Source: Pseudomonadota bacterium
Lineage (GTDB): Bacteria > Pseudomonadota > Alphaproteobacteria > Rhizobiales > Rhizobiaceae
Direction of reading: 5' to 3'
Assembly (NCBI GenBank): GCA_023399635.1
Contig: JAEWOP010000047.1
Coordinates: 1-24,422 of the forward strand
Length of the DNA: 24,422 nt
A model generated the notes under the pieces. That model had not been told where the DNA came from. It did no database searches and worked only from the letters and a program-made list of their open reading frames with translations. Positions 8,577-15,155 of this stretch are shown piece after piece (the stretch's first letter is position 1; the number at the start of each line of letters is the position of its first letter). A program made the position numbers and the translations under genes.

Positions 8577-8707
8577 ATCGATACTTTGTTTGCGAATTTC
8601 TTTTTGCTGCGCTTAGCGCTTCTTGACGAACTTTCCTCTCTCAAAAGTCGAAAAAGCTGTCGTGCGTGGCGCGGCAGAGGTTAATCACGCTAGGAAAGGG
8701 GTTCGTT
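8577..8707 (+). promoter_or_regulatory. Long 5' UTR of the cold-shock gene
   Basis: This is the predicted untranslated leader of about 131 nt. Its first half is U-rich (TTTGTTTGCGAATTTCTTTTTG). A small stem GCGC-TTA-GCGC lies at 8609-8619, and a second stem with G-U pairs begins at CTGTCGTG (about 8658) and closes at CGCGGCAG. A strong ribosome site, AGGAAAGGGG (8692-8701), sits 6 nt before the ATG. Long structured leaders in cspA genes are known to act as temperature switches; that this one does so is inference. Confidence 0.55.
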
Positions 8708-8917
8708 ATGGCCACTGGCACAGTAAAATGGTTTAATTCCACAAAGGGCTTCGGCTTCATTCAGCCTGACGACGGCAGCGCGGACGTTTTCGTCCACATC
8801 TCTGCTGTCGAGCGCGCCGGAATGCGCGAAATCGTCGAAGGCCAGAAGCTCAGCTTCGAGCTTGAGCGCGACAACAAGTCGGGCAAGATGTCCGCCGGCC
8901 AGCTTCGCGCTGCCTGA
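8708..8917 (+). CDS. cspA: Cold-shock protein, CspA family
   Basis: A 69-residue single cold-shock domain. The RNA-binding motifs are both intact: RNP1 KGFGFI at 13-18 and RNP2 VFVHI at 27-31, with W8, F9 and F17 available for stacking on single-stranded nucleic acid. Such proteins melt mRNA structure and act as RNA chaperones in the cytoplasm. The length is typical. The frame is open from 8666, but ATG 8708 is chosen because AGGAAAGGGG lies just before it and MATGTVKWFN is the canonical start. It has its own promoter and UTR and a clear terminator at 8975-9001, so it is monocistronic. Several paralogues are usual per rhizobial genome, so the symbol marks the family, not a particular paralogue. 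Confidence 0.96.
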   Translation: MATGTVKWFNSTKGFGFIQPDDGSADVFVHISAVERAGMREIVEGQKLSFELERDNKSGKMSAGQLRAA

Positions 8918-8974
8918 TAATTCCAGCTGCCGATGACCACGGATGTACTGGCATCGCGGCGATGAATTACGAAG

Positions 8975-9001
8975 GGCCAGGCATCATGTCTGGCCTTTTT
9001 T
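8975..9001 (+). terminator. Rho-independent terminator of the cold-shock gene
   Basis: GGCCAG (8975-8980) pairs with CTGGCC (8990-8995) across a 9-nt loop, and six T residues follow directly (8996-9001). This ends the cold-shock transcript 58 nt after the stop codon and separates it from the DUF6481 gene. Confidence 0.88.
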
Positions 9002-9061
9002 GCGTTACGGTCGCATCCCTCTTTTGGGTTCCATGGCCGGATAAGATACGAAGGATCCACT

Positions 9062-9442
9062 TTGAAACACCCCAGCGACAATGGTTTTGCTGAACGCCGC
9101 ACTGCAGCGGCCGAAGCCAAGCGTCAACTACTGGCAAAATTTGCATCTGCCCCCAAGGCAACAGACCCTGAAATGCAGGAAAAGCTGGCGGCACGCGAAG
9201 CTGTAGCGCAGGCCCGTGAGGCACGCCGTGCAGAGCGGGAAGCGCAGAAAAAGGCTGAGCGTGATCGCATGCTGGCCGAGGCGGCAGCAGCTTCAGCGGC
9301 CGCTGAAGCTGAAAAGCGCGCGGAAGCGGAAGCTCGCGAAGCCGAGCTTGCCAATCGCGTTTCGCGCGTCGTGGCCGACGAGGCTGCCCGTAAAGCAGAA
9401 CGCGACCGCCGCTACGCAGCCCGCAAGGCGCGTCAGCGCTGA
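9062..9442 (+). CDS. DUF6481 family protein, Ala/Glu/Arg-rich coiled coil
   Basis: A 126-residue, highly charged protein, almost entirely Ala, Glu, Arg and Lys from residue 12 onward. It reads as one long helix or coiled coil: repeated AREAxAxxREARRAEREA-type heptads, then AEAAAASAAAEAEKRAEAEA. No membrane segment, signal or catalytic motif is visible. The opening MKHPSDNGFAERRTAAAEAK matches the DUF6481 type I recall from rhizobia, often next to cold-shock genes; its function is unknown. The start is TTG at 9062, supported by AAGGA at 9051-9055 (6-nt spacing); no ATG fits. It lies after the cold-shock terminator, so it needs its own promoter, which I cannot place in the 60-bp gap. Confidence 0.8.
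   Translation: MKHPSDNGFAERRTAAAEAKRQLLAKFASAPKATDPEMQEKLAAREAVAQAREARRAEREAQKKAERDRMLAEAAAASAAAEAEKRAEAEAREAELANRVSRVVADEAARKAERDRRYAARKARQR
9288..9311. repeat. Perfect 24-bp palindrome inside the DUF6481 gene
   Basis: The left arm CAGCTTCAGCGG (9288-9299) is followed at once by its exact reverse complement (9300-9311), with no spacer. In protein it covers the low-complexity ASAAAEA run. The mRNA could fold into a hairpin here, or the site could bind a symmetric protein. Confidence 0.9.
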
Positions 9443-9453
9443 TCTGCCTGCCG

Positions 9454-9475
9454 CCGTCCGTGCTTCGGACGACGG
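9454..9475 (+). terminator. Hairpin after the DUF6481 gene, possible terminator
   Basis: CGTCCG (9455-9460) pairs with CGGACG (9466-9471) around TGCTT, and outer CCG/CGG pairs extend it with a bulged A. It starts 12 nt after the stop codon. Only TCTTA follows, not a T-run, so termination may be weak or Rho-assisted. Confidence 0.45.
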
Positions 9476-9507
9476 TCTTAACTAGATGACACTTAGAAAG
9501 AACAATA

Positions 9508-9795
9508 ATGATCGAACTGACGCCCACCCAGGTTAGAGGCCTGAAGCTTGCGAAGGATGGCGATGTCTATCCCCAGGAGGGCAAGAAATGGACTCATCTG
9601 AATGCGCAGGTGACCTACGCCCGCACTGATCGCTTCAAGGAGCGCCCTCAGAAGATCAAGTTCATGACCACGACTACGCTTGGCGAGTTGCGCCAGCATG
9701 GTCTCATCAAGCCTGTGGACCCTGACGTAGAGCCGGAACAGTCGGCACACGCGATCACGATGGCCGGCAAGATCCAGCTCTTGAAGCTCAAGTAA
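9508..9795 (+). CDS. Conserved hypothetical protein, 95 residues
   Basis: I do not recognise a characterised family. The protein (MIELTPTQVRGLKLAKDGDVYP...) is soluble, with no signal or membrane segment. It is basic in the middle (RTDRFKERPQKIKF) and ends AGKIQLLKLK. The PTQVRGLKLAKDGDVY opening suggests a compact helix-strand fold, perhaps nucleic-acid associated, but this is speculation. Codon use matches the neighbours, and similar short proteins are, to my memory, present in rhizobial genomes. The ribosome site is weak (AGAAAGAA about 6 nt upstream of ATG 9508). It lies 65 bp after DUF6481 and converges with the MFS gene, whose stop is 30 bp away. Confidence 0.72.
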   Translation: MIELTPTQVRGLKLAKDGDVYPQEGKKWTHLNAQVTYARTDRFKERPQKIKFMTTTTLGELRQHGLIKPVDPDVEPEQSAHAITMAGKIQLLKLK

Positions 9796-9825
9796 TAGCG
9801 CTGCGGGCTCTCTATGCTGGGAAGA

Positions 9826-11139
9826 TCATGTCAGAGACACGGCGCGTGTCTCTGCATCGATCAGAAAACCGGCCACGGCGGCAAGCAGAAGCAATCCTGC
9901 GAAAATTCCGACTGCCAGGCCGAAGCCCTGGGCAACGATAAGTCCTAGCAGCGAAGGCGCGAGCAATCCGCCGAAACGTGCCATTGCACCGGCAGCCCCC
10001 ATGCCAGTCGCACGCGATGCAGTCGGGTAAAGCTCCGGGGTGAAGGCGTAAAGCGCGCCCCAGGTGCCGAGCAGCGCAAAGCTCATCAGCAGCAACGAAC
10101 CCCCGACCATAATACTGCTCCCCCCGATCACAAACAGAAGGCAGCCAGCGGCAGACAGGAGGCAGAAGCCGATCAGCGTCGGCCGGCGGCCCCATTTCTC
10201 GACCCCATAGGCGGCAAGCGCATAGCCCGGGAGTTGTGCCAGCGCAATCAGCACGAGAAAGCCATAGCCGCGCACGAAGCCGAAGCCTTCGCCCGCGAGC
10301 CGCGGCGGGATCCAGGTGAAGACACCGTAATAGGATACGGAAACGAGAAACCAGATCGCCAGGATCAAGACGCTGCGCCGGCGCAATGCGCGGGAGAAGA
10401 TCCGCACTTCATGGATTGGCGGCGGCGTTTCCAGCTGCCATCCGATAGGAAGGGCCTGCTTCCCATTCACCACCAGGATCTGGTCGATGATCGACTTGGC
10501 TTCGTCCCGGCGCCCACCACGCATCAGATAAAGCGGTGATTCAGGAACCATGAACCTGAGCCCTACCCCGATAAGGGCTGGCAGTGCGGTTACCGCAAAG
10601 ATATAACGCCAGGCGTCTTCTACCCCGACAAGGCTGGTGATCCACGCCGTGAGCGCGACCACCAAGGTTCCGACAGCCCAGAAGCCTTCCAGCAAGACCA
10701 GCCAGCGACCTCGGTTCTTTGCCGGCAGGAACTCCGCCATCATCGCGTAGTCAACCGGAAGAGTGCCGCCGACCGCAGCACCGGTGAGGAAGCGCAACAG
10801 CAGCAGGATGGCGAAATCCGGCGCGAAGACGGAAAGCAGCCCGAAAACGGCGTCGCAAGAGACGGTGACGATCAAGACGTTGCGCCGGCCGATGCGGTCT
10901 GCCAGGCGCCCGAACCCGAGAGCCCCGATCAGCATGCCGAGAAAGAAAACAGTCCCCGTCTGCAGCGCCTGCGGGACCGTCAGCCCGAAGGTGACGGCAA
11001 TCGATGCAGCCGTGAAGCCCACCGCCAGGACCTGCATTGCATCTGCGGCCCAGACGAGGCCGAAGATGCTGATCAGGCGTTTCTGAAAGGCTCCTGCGCC
11101 GGCGCGCTCCAGGGCATCATCGATCGTGATTATCGCCAT
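9826..11139 (-). CDS. MFS transporter, metabolite:H+ symporter / NiaP-like type
   Basis: A 437-residue inner-membrane transporter with about 12 hydrophobic helices in two halves. The MFS loop 2-3 signature GRLADRIGRR is at 77-86, and its second-half counterpart reads EKWGRRPTLIG. The stretch PESPLYLMRGGRRDEA in the central loop and ALYAFTPELYPTASRATGMG late in the protein are typical of the SV2/NiaP and metabolite:H+ symporter branch, which moves aromatic acids, nicotinate or sugars. The substrate cannot be read from sequence. The ATG at 11137-11139 is preceded by GGGGGA. It lies 70 bp downstream of the GNAT gene on the same strand and may be co-transcribed. Its 3' end contains a strong inverted repeat at 9832-9854. 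Confidence 0.9.
   Translation of the reverse strand: MAIITIDDALERAGAGAFQKRLISIFGLVWAADAMQVLAVGFTAASIAVTFGLTVPQALQTGTVFFLGMLIGALGFGRLADRIGRRNVLIVTVSCDAVFGLLSVFAPDFAILLLLRFLTGAAVGGTLPVDYAMMAEFLPAKNRGRWLVLLEGFWAVGTLVVALTAWITSLVGVEDAWRYIFAVTALPALIGVGLRFMVPESPLYLMRGGRRDEAKSIIDQILVVNGKQALPIGWQLETPPPIHEVRIFSRALRRRSVLILAIWFLVSVSYYGVFTWIPPRLAGEGFGFVRGYGFLVLIALAQLPGYALAAYGVEKWGRRPTLIGFCLLSAAGCLLFVIGGSSIMVGGSLLLMSFALLGTWGALYAFTPELYPTASRATGMGAAGAMARFGGLLAPSLLGLIVAQGFGLAVGIFAGLLLLAAVAGFLIDAETRAVSLT
9832..9854. repeat. Inverted repeat at the convergent end of the MFS gene
   Basis: CAGAGACACG (9832-9841) and CGTGTCTCTG (9845-9854) pair perfectly around the 3-nt loop GCG. ATG/CAT flanks can extend the stem with one bulge. 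It covers the last codons of the MFS gene, between two convergent genes. No T-run is present on either strand, so any stopping of transcription would not be classic Rho-independent. Confidence 0.75.
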
Positions 11140-11209
11140 GCGTCGTCCCCCGACAGGTCGTCAGCGCTGCCGCGAACGGCACCCCATTTGTCTGTCTAAA
11201 GAACTTGCA

Positions 11210-11725
11210 CTATCCGCGCCAGTGGATTGTTCCTGAAAGGCGCGAGTGGACGGTTGTGCTGAACGGCACGACAAGCACGCGGCCGGGATCCACCGGACCA
11301 GGAAACTGGAGGGCGTTGTACGCGACCTTCTCGAAGCCGAGTGGCATGTAGTACGGGGGGTCTCCCACGAGAATCACGGCCTCGGAACCGGTCCGCCTCG
11401 CGGCCTCAATTGCAATCCGCACCAGTTCCCGTCCAATCCCGCGGTTCTTGTGTGACGGCCGCACTGCAAGTGGGCCAAGCAGGTGTGCCTTCACGTCGCC
11501 GGCCATCACCGGCGTCATCCGAACGGATGCGATAGTGTCTCCACTGTCTGCGCACACGAAGGAGAGCGACCGGTCATGCGGCCCCTGCTCGCGGATCCGC
11601 GCTGCCGCACGTGCATGACGCCCAGGGCCGAACGCCTCGGCGTTGATGTCTTCGATGACATCGTCATGCGTCGCGTCCTCAGTCAGGTAGACGAGGTTGT
11701 GCTTTGGAAGAGATTGCGGAGCCAT
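11210..11725 (-). CDS. GNAT family N-acetyltransferase (YhbS/COG3153 type)
   Basis: A 171-residue acetyltransferase. Motif A, which binds acetyl-CoA, is LGPLAVRPSHKNRGIGRELVRIAI (about residues 83-106); the pyrophosphate loop is KNRGIG, with Lys at the usual Gln/Arg. It is followed by EAVILVGDPPYYMPLGFEKV, the motif B region typical of the YhbS-like branch. Substrates in this branch are mostly unknown. The ATG is at 11723-11725 with no good Shine-Dalgarno, so the start is less certain. It is divergent from the hydroquinone reductase gene across about 250 bp, and the MFS gene follows 70 bp downstream on the same strand, perhaps in one transcript. A functional link to transport is not evident. 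Confidence 0.88.
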   Translation of the reverse strand: MAPQSLPKHNLVYLTEDATHDDVIEDINAEAFGPGRHARAAARIREQGPHDRSLSFVCADSGDTIASVRMTPVMAGDVKAHLLGPLAVRPSHKNRGIGRELVRIAIEAARRTGSEAVILVGDPPYYMPLGFEKVAYNALQFPGPVDPGRVLVVPFSTTVHSRLSGTIHWRG

Positions 11726-11972
11726 GGTGAACCGAAGCCGTAGAAATGGGGTGCGGACAGGAAGACGGGATCGCGATGCTGAGAAGCATCCGTTGAAAAG
11801 ATCAGCGTCGTCGCAGTGCCCGTGCTTCGGTCATGAAAACATCCCAAGTCTTCAGCCGCCTTATCAGGAAAGAATTCCGCCGCCAACTGAAAAACGCAGC
11901 GTTCTTCAATCGAAGCCTCGCAATTGCTGGCGCCTGCCGTAAGTATGAACACGAGCTTGAAAGGAGAACTGG

Positions 11973-12953
11973 ATGGGCATGCTGGTTGAAGGAAAATGGC
12001 AGGACGTTTGGTACGACACCAAAGCCACCAAGGGCCATTTCAAGCGCTCGCAATCTCAGTTCCGAAACTGGATCACGCCGGATGGCTCGGCTGGCCCCAG
12101 TGGGCGTGACGGCTTCAAGGCAGAGCGCGGACGCTACCACCTCTATGTCTCCTACGCATGCCCTTGGGCGCACCGGACCCTGATCTTCAGAAAGCTCAAG
12201 GGACTGGAGGACATCATCTCTTCGTCGGTCGTAAGCCCGCTGATGCTGGAGAAAGGCTGGGAGTTTTCCGGCTACAGCGACGCGAAAGACGATCTCTTCG
12301 GTTTCGATTACCTATACCAGGTCTACCTGAAGGCTGACCCCAATTACTCGGGTCGGGTAACGGTGCCGGTCCTCTGGGACAAGCAACAGCAGACGATTGT
12401 TTCCAACGAAAGTGCAGAAATCATCCGGATGCTGAACGTCGCCTTCGACAAACTGACCGGCGAAAGCACCGACTTCTATCCCGGCATCCTCCGAAGCGAG
12501 ATCGACGATCTCAACGCGGTGATCTACGATACCGTCAACAACGGCGTCTACAAGGCCGGCTTTGCCACCACCCAGGAGGCATATGAGGAAAATGTCCTGG
12601 CGCTATTCGAAACGCTGGACATGCTGGAGGAGCGGCTTGCCACCCGTCGCTACCTCGTCGGCGACCGACCGACCGAGGCGGATTGGCGGCTGTTCACCAC
12701 GCTTGTCCGCTTTGATCCGGTCTATGTCGGCCACTTCAAATGCAACATTCGCCGCATCAGGGACTACACTGCCCTCAGCGGCTATCTCCGCGATCTCTAC
12801 CAAGTACCGGGAGTTGCGGAAACGGTCCGCTTTGACCACATCAAGCAACACTACTATCGCAGCCACCCGACCATCAATCCAACAGGGGTCGTGCCGGTAG
12901 GGCCGGAAATGGATCTCGACGCGCCGCATGAGCGCGAACGCCTGTTCCGCTGA
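11973..12953 (+). CDS. Glutathionyl-hydroquinone reductase (Xi-class GST, YqjG/PcpF-like)
   Basis: A 326-residue cytoplasmic enzyme. The catalytic motif CPWAHR is at 63-68 with Cys63 as nucleophile, preceded by GRYHLYVSYA as in all Xi-class glutathione transferases. The N-terminal GMLVEGKW and RSQSQFRNWI stretches, and the later TVPVLWDKQQQTIVSNES (glutathione-binding NES), also match. A C-terminal helical GST domain contains RYLVGDRPTEADWRLFTTLVRFD. The family reduces glutathionyl-hydroquinones, releasing hydroquinone and GSSG, in quinone detoxification. The length is typical. ATG 11973 is well supported by AAGGAGA (11961-11967). It is a single gene, convergent with the Nudix gene 13 bp downstream. 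Confidence 0.95.
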   Translation: MGMLVEGKWQDVWYDTKATKGHFKRSQSQFRNWITPDGSAGPSGRDGFKAERGRYHLYVSYACPWAHRTLIFRKLKGLEDIISSSVVSPLMLEKGWEFSGYSDAKDDLFGFDYLYQVYLKADPNYSGRVTVPVLWDKQQQTIVSNESAEIIRMLNVAFDKLTGESTDFYPGILRSEIDDLNAVIYDTVNNGVYKAGFATTQEAYEENVLALFETLDMLEERLATRRYLVGDRPTEADWRLFTTLVRFDPVYVGHFKCNIRRIRDYTALSGYLRDLYQVPGVAETVRFDHIKQHYYRSHPTINPTGVVPVGPEMDLDAPHERERLFR

Positions 12954-12966
12954 AACGAGAAGCGCC

Positions 12967-13452
12967 CTACCAGAGATCCGATGGCGGCGCCTCTCCCGAC
13001 AGTTCTCTCACACGAGCCAGTGTTGCCGTCGTGGTGTCCTCCGGTAACGCGTCGAGAGAGAAAAATCTGGCTTCTGCGATCTCCCGATCAGCCAGGCGAG
13101 GCGCCGTCTGCTCAACCGACACCCTGAAGAGCACGACATGATCGCGCTTGCTGATGCGGCTGTTGTAGTAGACGTGGAAGAGCGACGGCGTCGATGTCAT
13201 CACGAGATTGCCTTCCTCGCGAAGCTCCTTTTCCAGCGCTTCCCGCACCGTCTCATGCCGCTCCACACCGCCGCCCGGCATGTACCAGCCGGGTACATAG
13301 GTATGGCGCACCAGAAAGATTCGCCCTTCGCTGTCAAAGCAGGCGGCACGTACGCCAAGCGTCATGCCACGCGTCAGGATGAAGACGCGGTGGAAGAGCC
13401 ATACCGCCACTCGGCTACGCAGTCCCCGGACTTCGGGAATGCCACCCGCCAT
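12967..13452 (-). CDS. Nudix hydrolase with variant Nudix box
   Basis: A 161-residue Nudix protein. After LTRGMTLGVRAACFDSEGRIFLVRHTYVPGWYMPGGG comes the box GGVERHETVREALEKELREEGNL. The metal-binding glutamates (the E of KEL and the EE pair) are kept, but the canonical R of REUXEE is Lys and the G of EEXGU is Asn. The fold and metal site are therefore expected to work, while the substrate is unknown. I start at ATG 13452, which has GGAG 9 nt upstream; a GTG at 13470 would add six residues but has no ribosome site. It is divergent from the metallophosphoesterase, with less than 70 bp between starts, and convergent with the hydroquinone reductase gene. Confidence 0.88.
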   Translation of the reverse strand: MAGGIPEVRGLRSRVAVWLFHRVFILTRGMTLGVRAACFDSEGRIFLVRHTYVPGWYMPGGGVERHETVREALEKELREEGNLVMTSTPSLFHVYYNSRISKRDHVVLFRVSVEQTAPRLADREIAEARFFSLDALPEDTTTATLARVRELSGEAPPSDLW

Positions 13453-13520
13453 CAGCAAAAGCTCCGACACGCCGCGGATTTTGGATAACTATTCACAAGT
13501 TGATGCGTTATGTCTGCACC

Positions 13521-14474
13521 ATGTTCAAATTCGCCCATATTTCCGACATTCATCTTGGCCCACTTCCCAGGCTCACGCTTCGCGAATTGATGTCAAAGCG
13601 CATCACGGGCTTTGTTAACTGGCACCGGAACCGACGCAAGCACCTTTTCGTCAACACGCTGGATTTGCTGCTCAGCGACCTGAAGATGCGTGACCCGGAT
13701 CACCTGATGATCACCGGAGATCTCGTCAACCTTGCCACCAACATCGAAACAAGACTCGCCGGCGAGTGGCTGCAGTCCGTCGGAGAGCCTGCCGATACAA
13801 CGGTTGTCCCTGGAAACCACGATGCCTACGTCCCGGGCGCCCATGAGCGCTCTGTCAACGAGTGGTTCCCCTATATCATCGGCGACGAGGGGACGCGCAA
13901 CTGGTCCGACGAGACGAAAATCTTCCCGACGATTCGCCGCCGTGGTCCGGTGGCCGTGATTGGCTGCTCGACTTCCGTCGCAACTCCACCCTTCTCCGCT
14001 TCTGGCTATTTCAGCCCACGCCAGGCGCGCGAAACCGTCAACCTTCTCCGCAAGGCTGGAGAAGAAGGCCTTTTTCGCGTGGTACTCATTCACCATCCTC
14101 CAATCCGCGGCGCGGCGTCCTCCCACAAGCGGATGATCGGCATCCGGCGATTCGCAGCGGCAATCTCAACCGGCGGAGCCGAGCTCGTCTTGCACGGTCA
14201 CACGCATCTTAACACCGTATATTGGCTAAAAGGGCATGAGGGACAAATTCCCGTGGTGGGTATCGCCTCTGCTTCGCAAGGGCCGGGCGGCAGCAAGCCA
14301 CGGGCGGCGTACAACCTGTTCCGGCTCTCGGGCAGCCCTGGTGCGTGGAACCTTGTCTGCGACCGCTATGCACTCACCGAAACCGGAGACGGTGTCGCTC
14401 TAGACAACAGTCACGTCTTTTATGGAGAAGATCCGGGCCTCCTTTCAGTGCCAGAAGCAGCAAGATTGATTTAA
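13521..14474 (+). CDS. Metallophosphoesterase (calcineurin-like, class III phosphodiesterase type)
   Basis: A 317-residue enzyme in which all metal-site blocks are visible: DIHLG (D9, H11), MITGDL, VPGNHDAY, LIHHPP and LHGHTHLN. This is the full DxH-GD-GNHD-H-GHxH set for a two-metal centre. No signal peptide or membrane helix is seen, so it is cytoplasmic. Related enzymes hydrolyse cyclic nucleotides, phospholipid headgroups or UDP-diacylglucosamine; the substrate cannot be decided here. I start at ATG 13521 because MFKFAHISDIHLG is the usual family opening. TTG 13500 and ATG 13503 are in frame but have no better ribosome site. A short membrane protein begins about 11 bp after the stop and is probably co-transcribed. 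Confidence 0.92.
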   Translation: MFKFAHISDIHLGPLPRLTLRELMSKRITGFVNWHRNRRKHLFVNTLDLLLSDLKMRDPDHLMITGDLVNLATNIETRLAGEWLQSVGEPADTTVVPGNHDAYVPGAHERSVNEWFPYIIGDEGTRNWSDETKIFPTIRRRGPVAVIGCSTSVATPPFSASGYFSPRQARETVNLLRKAGEEGLFRVVLIHHPPIRGAASSHKRMIGIRRFAAAISTGGAELVLHGHTHLNTVYWLKGHEGQIPVVGIASASQGPGGSKPRAAYNLFRLSGSPGAWNLVCDRYALTETGDGVALDNSHVFYGEDPGLLSVPEAARLI

Positions 14475-14480
14475 ACGGGA

Positions 14481-14522
14481 AACTTGTGGATCTGCCACAA
14501 TCGATTCACAAGTTGTGGTTAA
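14481..14522. repeat. Inverted repeat with DnaA-box-like sequences
   Basis: AACTTGTGGAT (14481-14491) pairs with ATTCACAAGTT (14504-14514) with one G-T pair over 11 positions and a 12-nt loop. TGTGGTTAA (14514-14522) is one base from a reversed DnaA box. The 12-mer ATTCACAAGTTG at 14504-14515 also occurs at 13491-13502, on the other side of the metallophosphoesterase gene. Confidence 0.5.
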
Positions 14523-15151
14523 CTGAACTTCCCACGCATCAACAGAGCCTTGCTGATTTGACCTCGACACCTGAAGCCCGTCTGGCCGCACCTTATCGCT
14601 CTCCCGTCAGCATTCGACTGAGCATCGCTCAGGTGGCAATGTCGGGTCTCCTCCTCTTCGCTCTGGGCGGAGCTCTGGGCTATGGCGTGGGCCAGCAGCC
14701 AAGTGTGCATGCGGAACCGGTGGTAACCGAGGACAGTGGCTGGCTTGACGATGTGGTCGCGCACTACCGGCTGTTTTCCCAGCAGAGGTCGCGACTGGCG
14801 GAAATGCCGGGATCTGATCCTGCCGCCATAATCGAGTGGTTGCTCGCCAACACCGGCGTCAATTTCCGCGTGCCGGACCTGTCAGAAAATGGTCTTTCCT
14901 TGGCGGGCGCACGACTGTTTGCAGCCGGTGGCCTGCCGGTGGGAGAACTGATCTACACTTCGCAAGACGGTGACGTCATCTCGATCCTCTTTCGCAAGAA
15001 CCAGCCGAATGACGATGCTTTCTCTGAACTGATCCGAGACAACATCGCCTTGATGTCGTGGAAAAGCGCTACCACGACATATGTCGTGGTAGGCCCCTCC
15101 TCCGCCGCCTCCCTGGATGAGATTGCGGCGAAGGCTGCCGGGCTGATCTAA
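14486..15151 (+). CDS. Single-pass membrane protein resembling the distal part of an anti-sigma factor
   Basis: About 221 residues if translation starts at GTG 14486, 11 bp after the metallophosphoesterase stop with GGGA 5 nt before it. The frame is open further upstream but overlaps that gene. One membrane helix lies at about 49-69 (VAMSGLLLFALGGALGYGVG). The outer part (VAHYRLFSQQRSRLAEMPGSDP, then VNFRVPDLSENGLSLAGARLFAAGGLPVGELIYTSQDGDVISILF) is like the periplasmic half of rhizobial transmembrane anti-sigma factors. The usual cytoplasmic helical/zinc-finger part (HxxxCxxC) is missing, and no sigma-factor gene is nearby. It could be a truncated or repurposed regulator. No good start is evident; ATG 14639 would begin inside the helix. 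The stop is 4 bp from the convergent leuA stop. Confidence 0.6.
   Translation: MDLPQSIHKLWLTELPTHQQSLADLTSTPEARLAAPYRSPVSIRLSIAQVAMSGLLLFALGGALGYGVGQQPSVHAEPVVTEDSGWLDDVVAHYRLFSQQRSRLAEMPGSDPAAIIEWLLANTGVNFRVPDLSENGLSLAGARLFAAGGLPVGELIYTSQDGDVISILFRKNQPNDDAFSELIRDNIALMSWKSATTTYVVVGPSSAASLDEIAAKAAGLI
15069..15092. repeat. Perfect 24-bp palindrome at the convergent end before leuA
   Basis: CTACCACGACAT (15069-15080) is followed directly by its exact reverse complement (15081-15092). It lies in the coding sequence of the membrane protein, 60 bp before its stop and 64 bp from the end of leuA. There is no adjacent T-run. Confidence 0.92.
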
Positions 15152-15155
15152 GCGT

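Noticed and set aside
11697..12183. Small open frames in the spacer between the GNAT and hydroquinone reductase genes
   Set aside because: They overlap each other and the reductase start in different frames, with no ribosome sites and no family resemblance.
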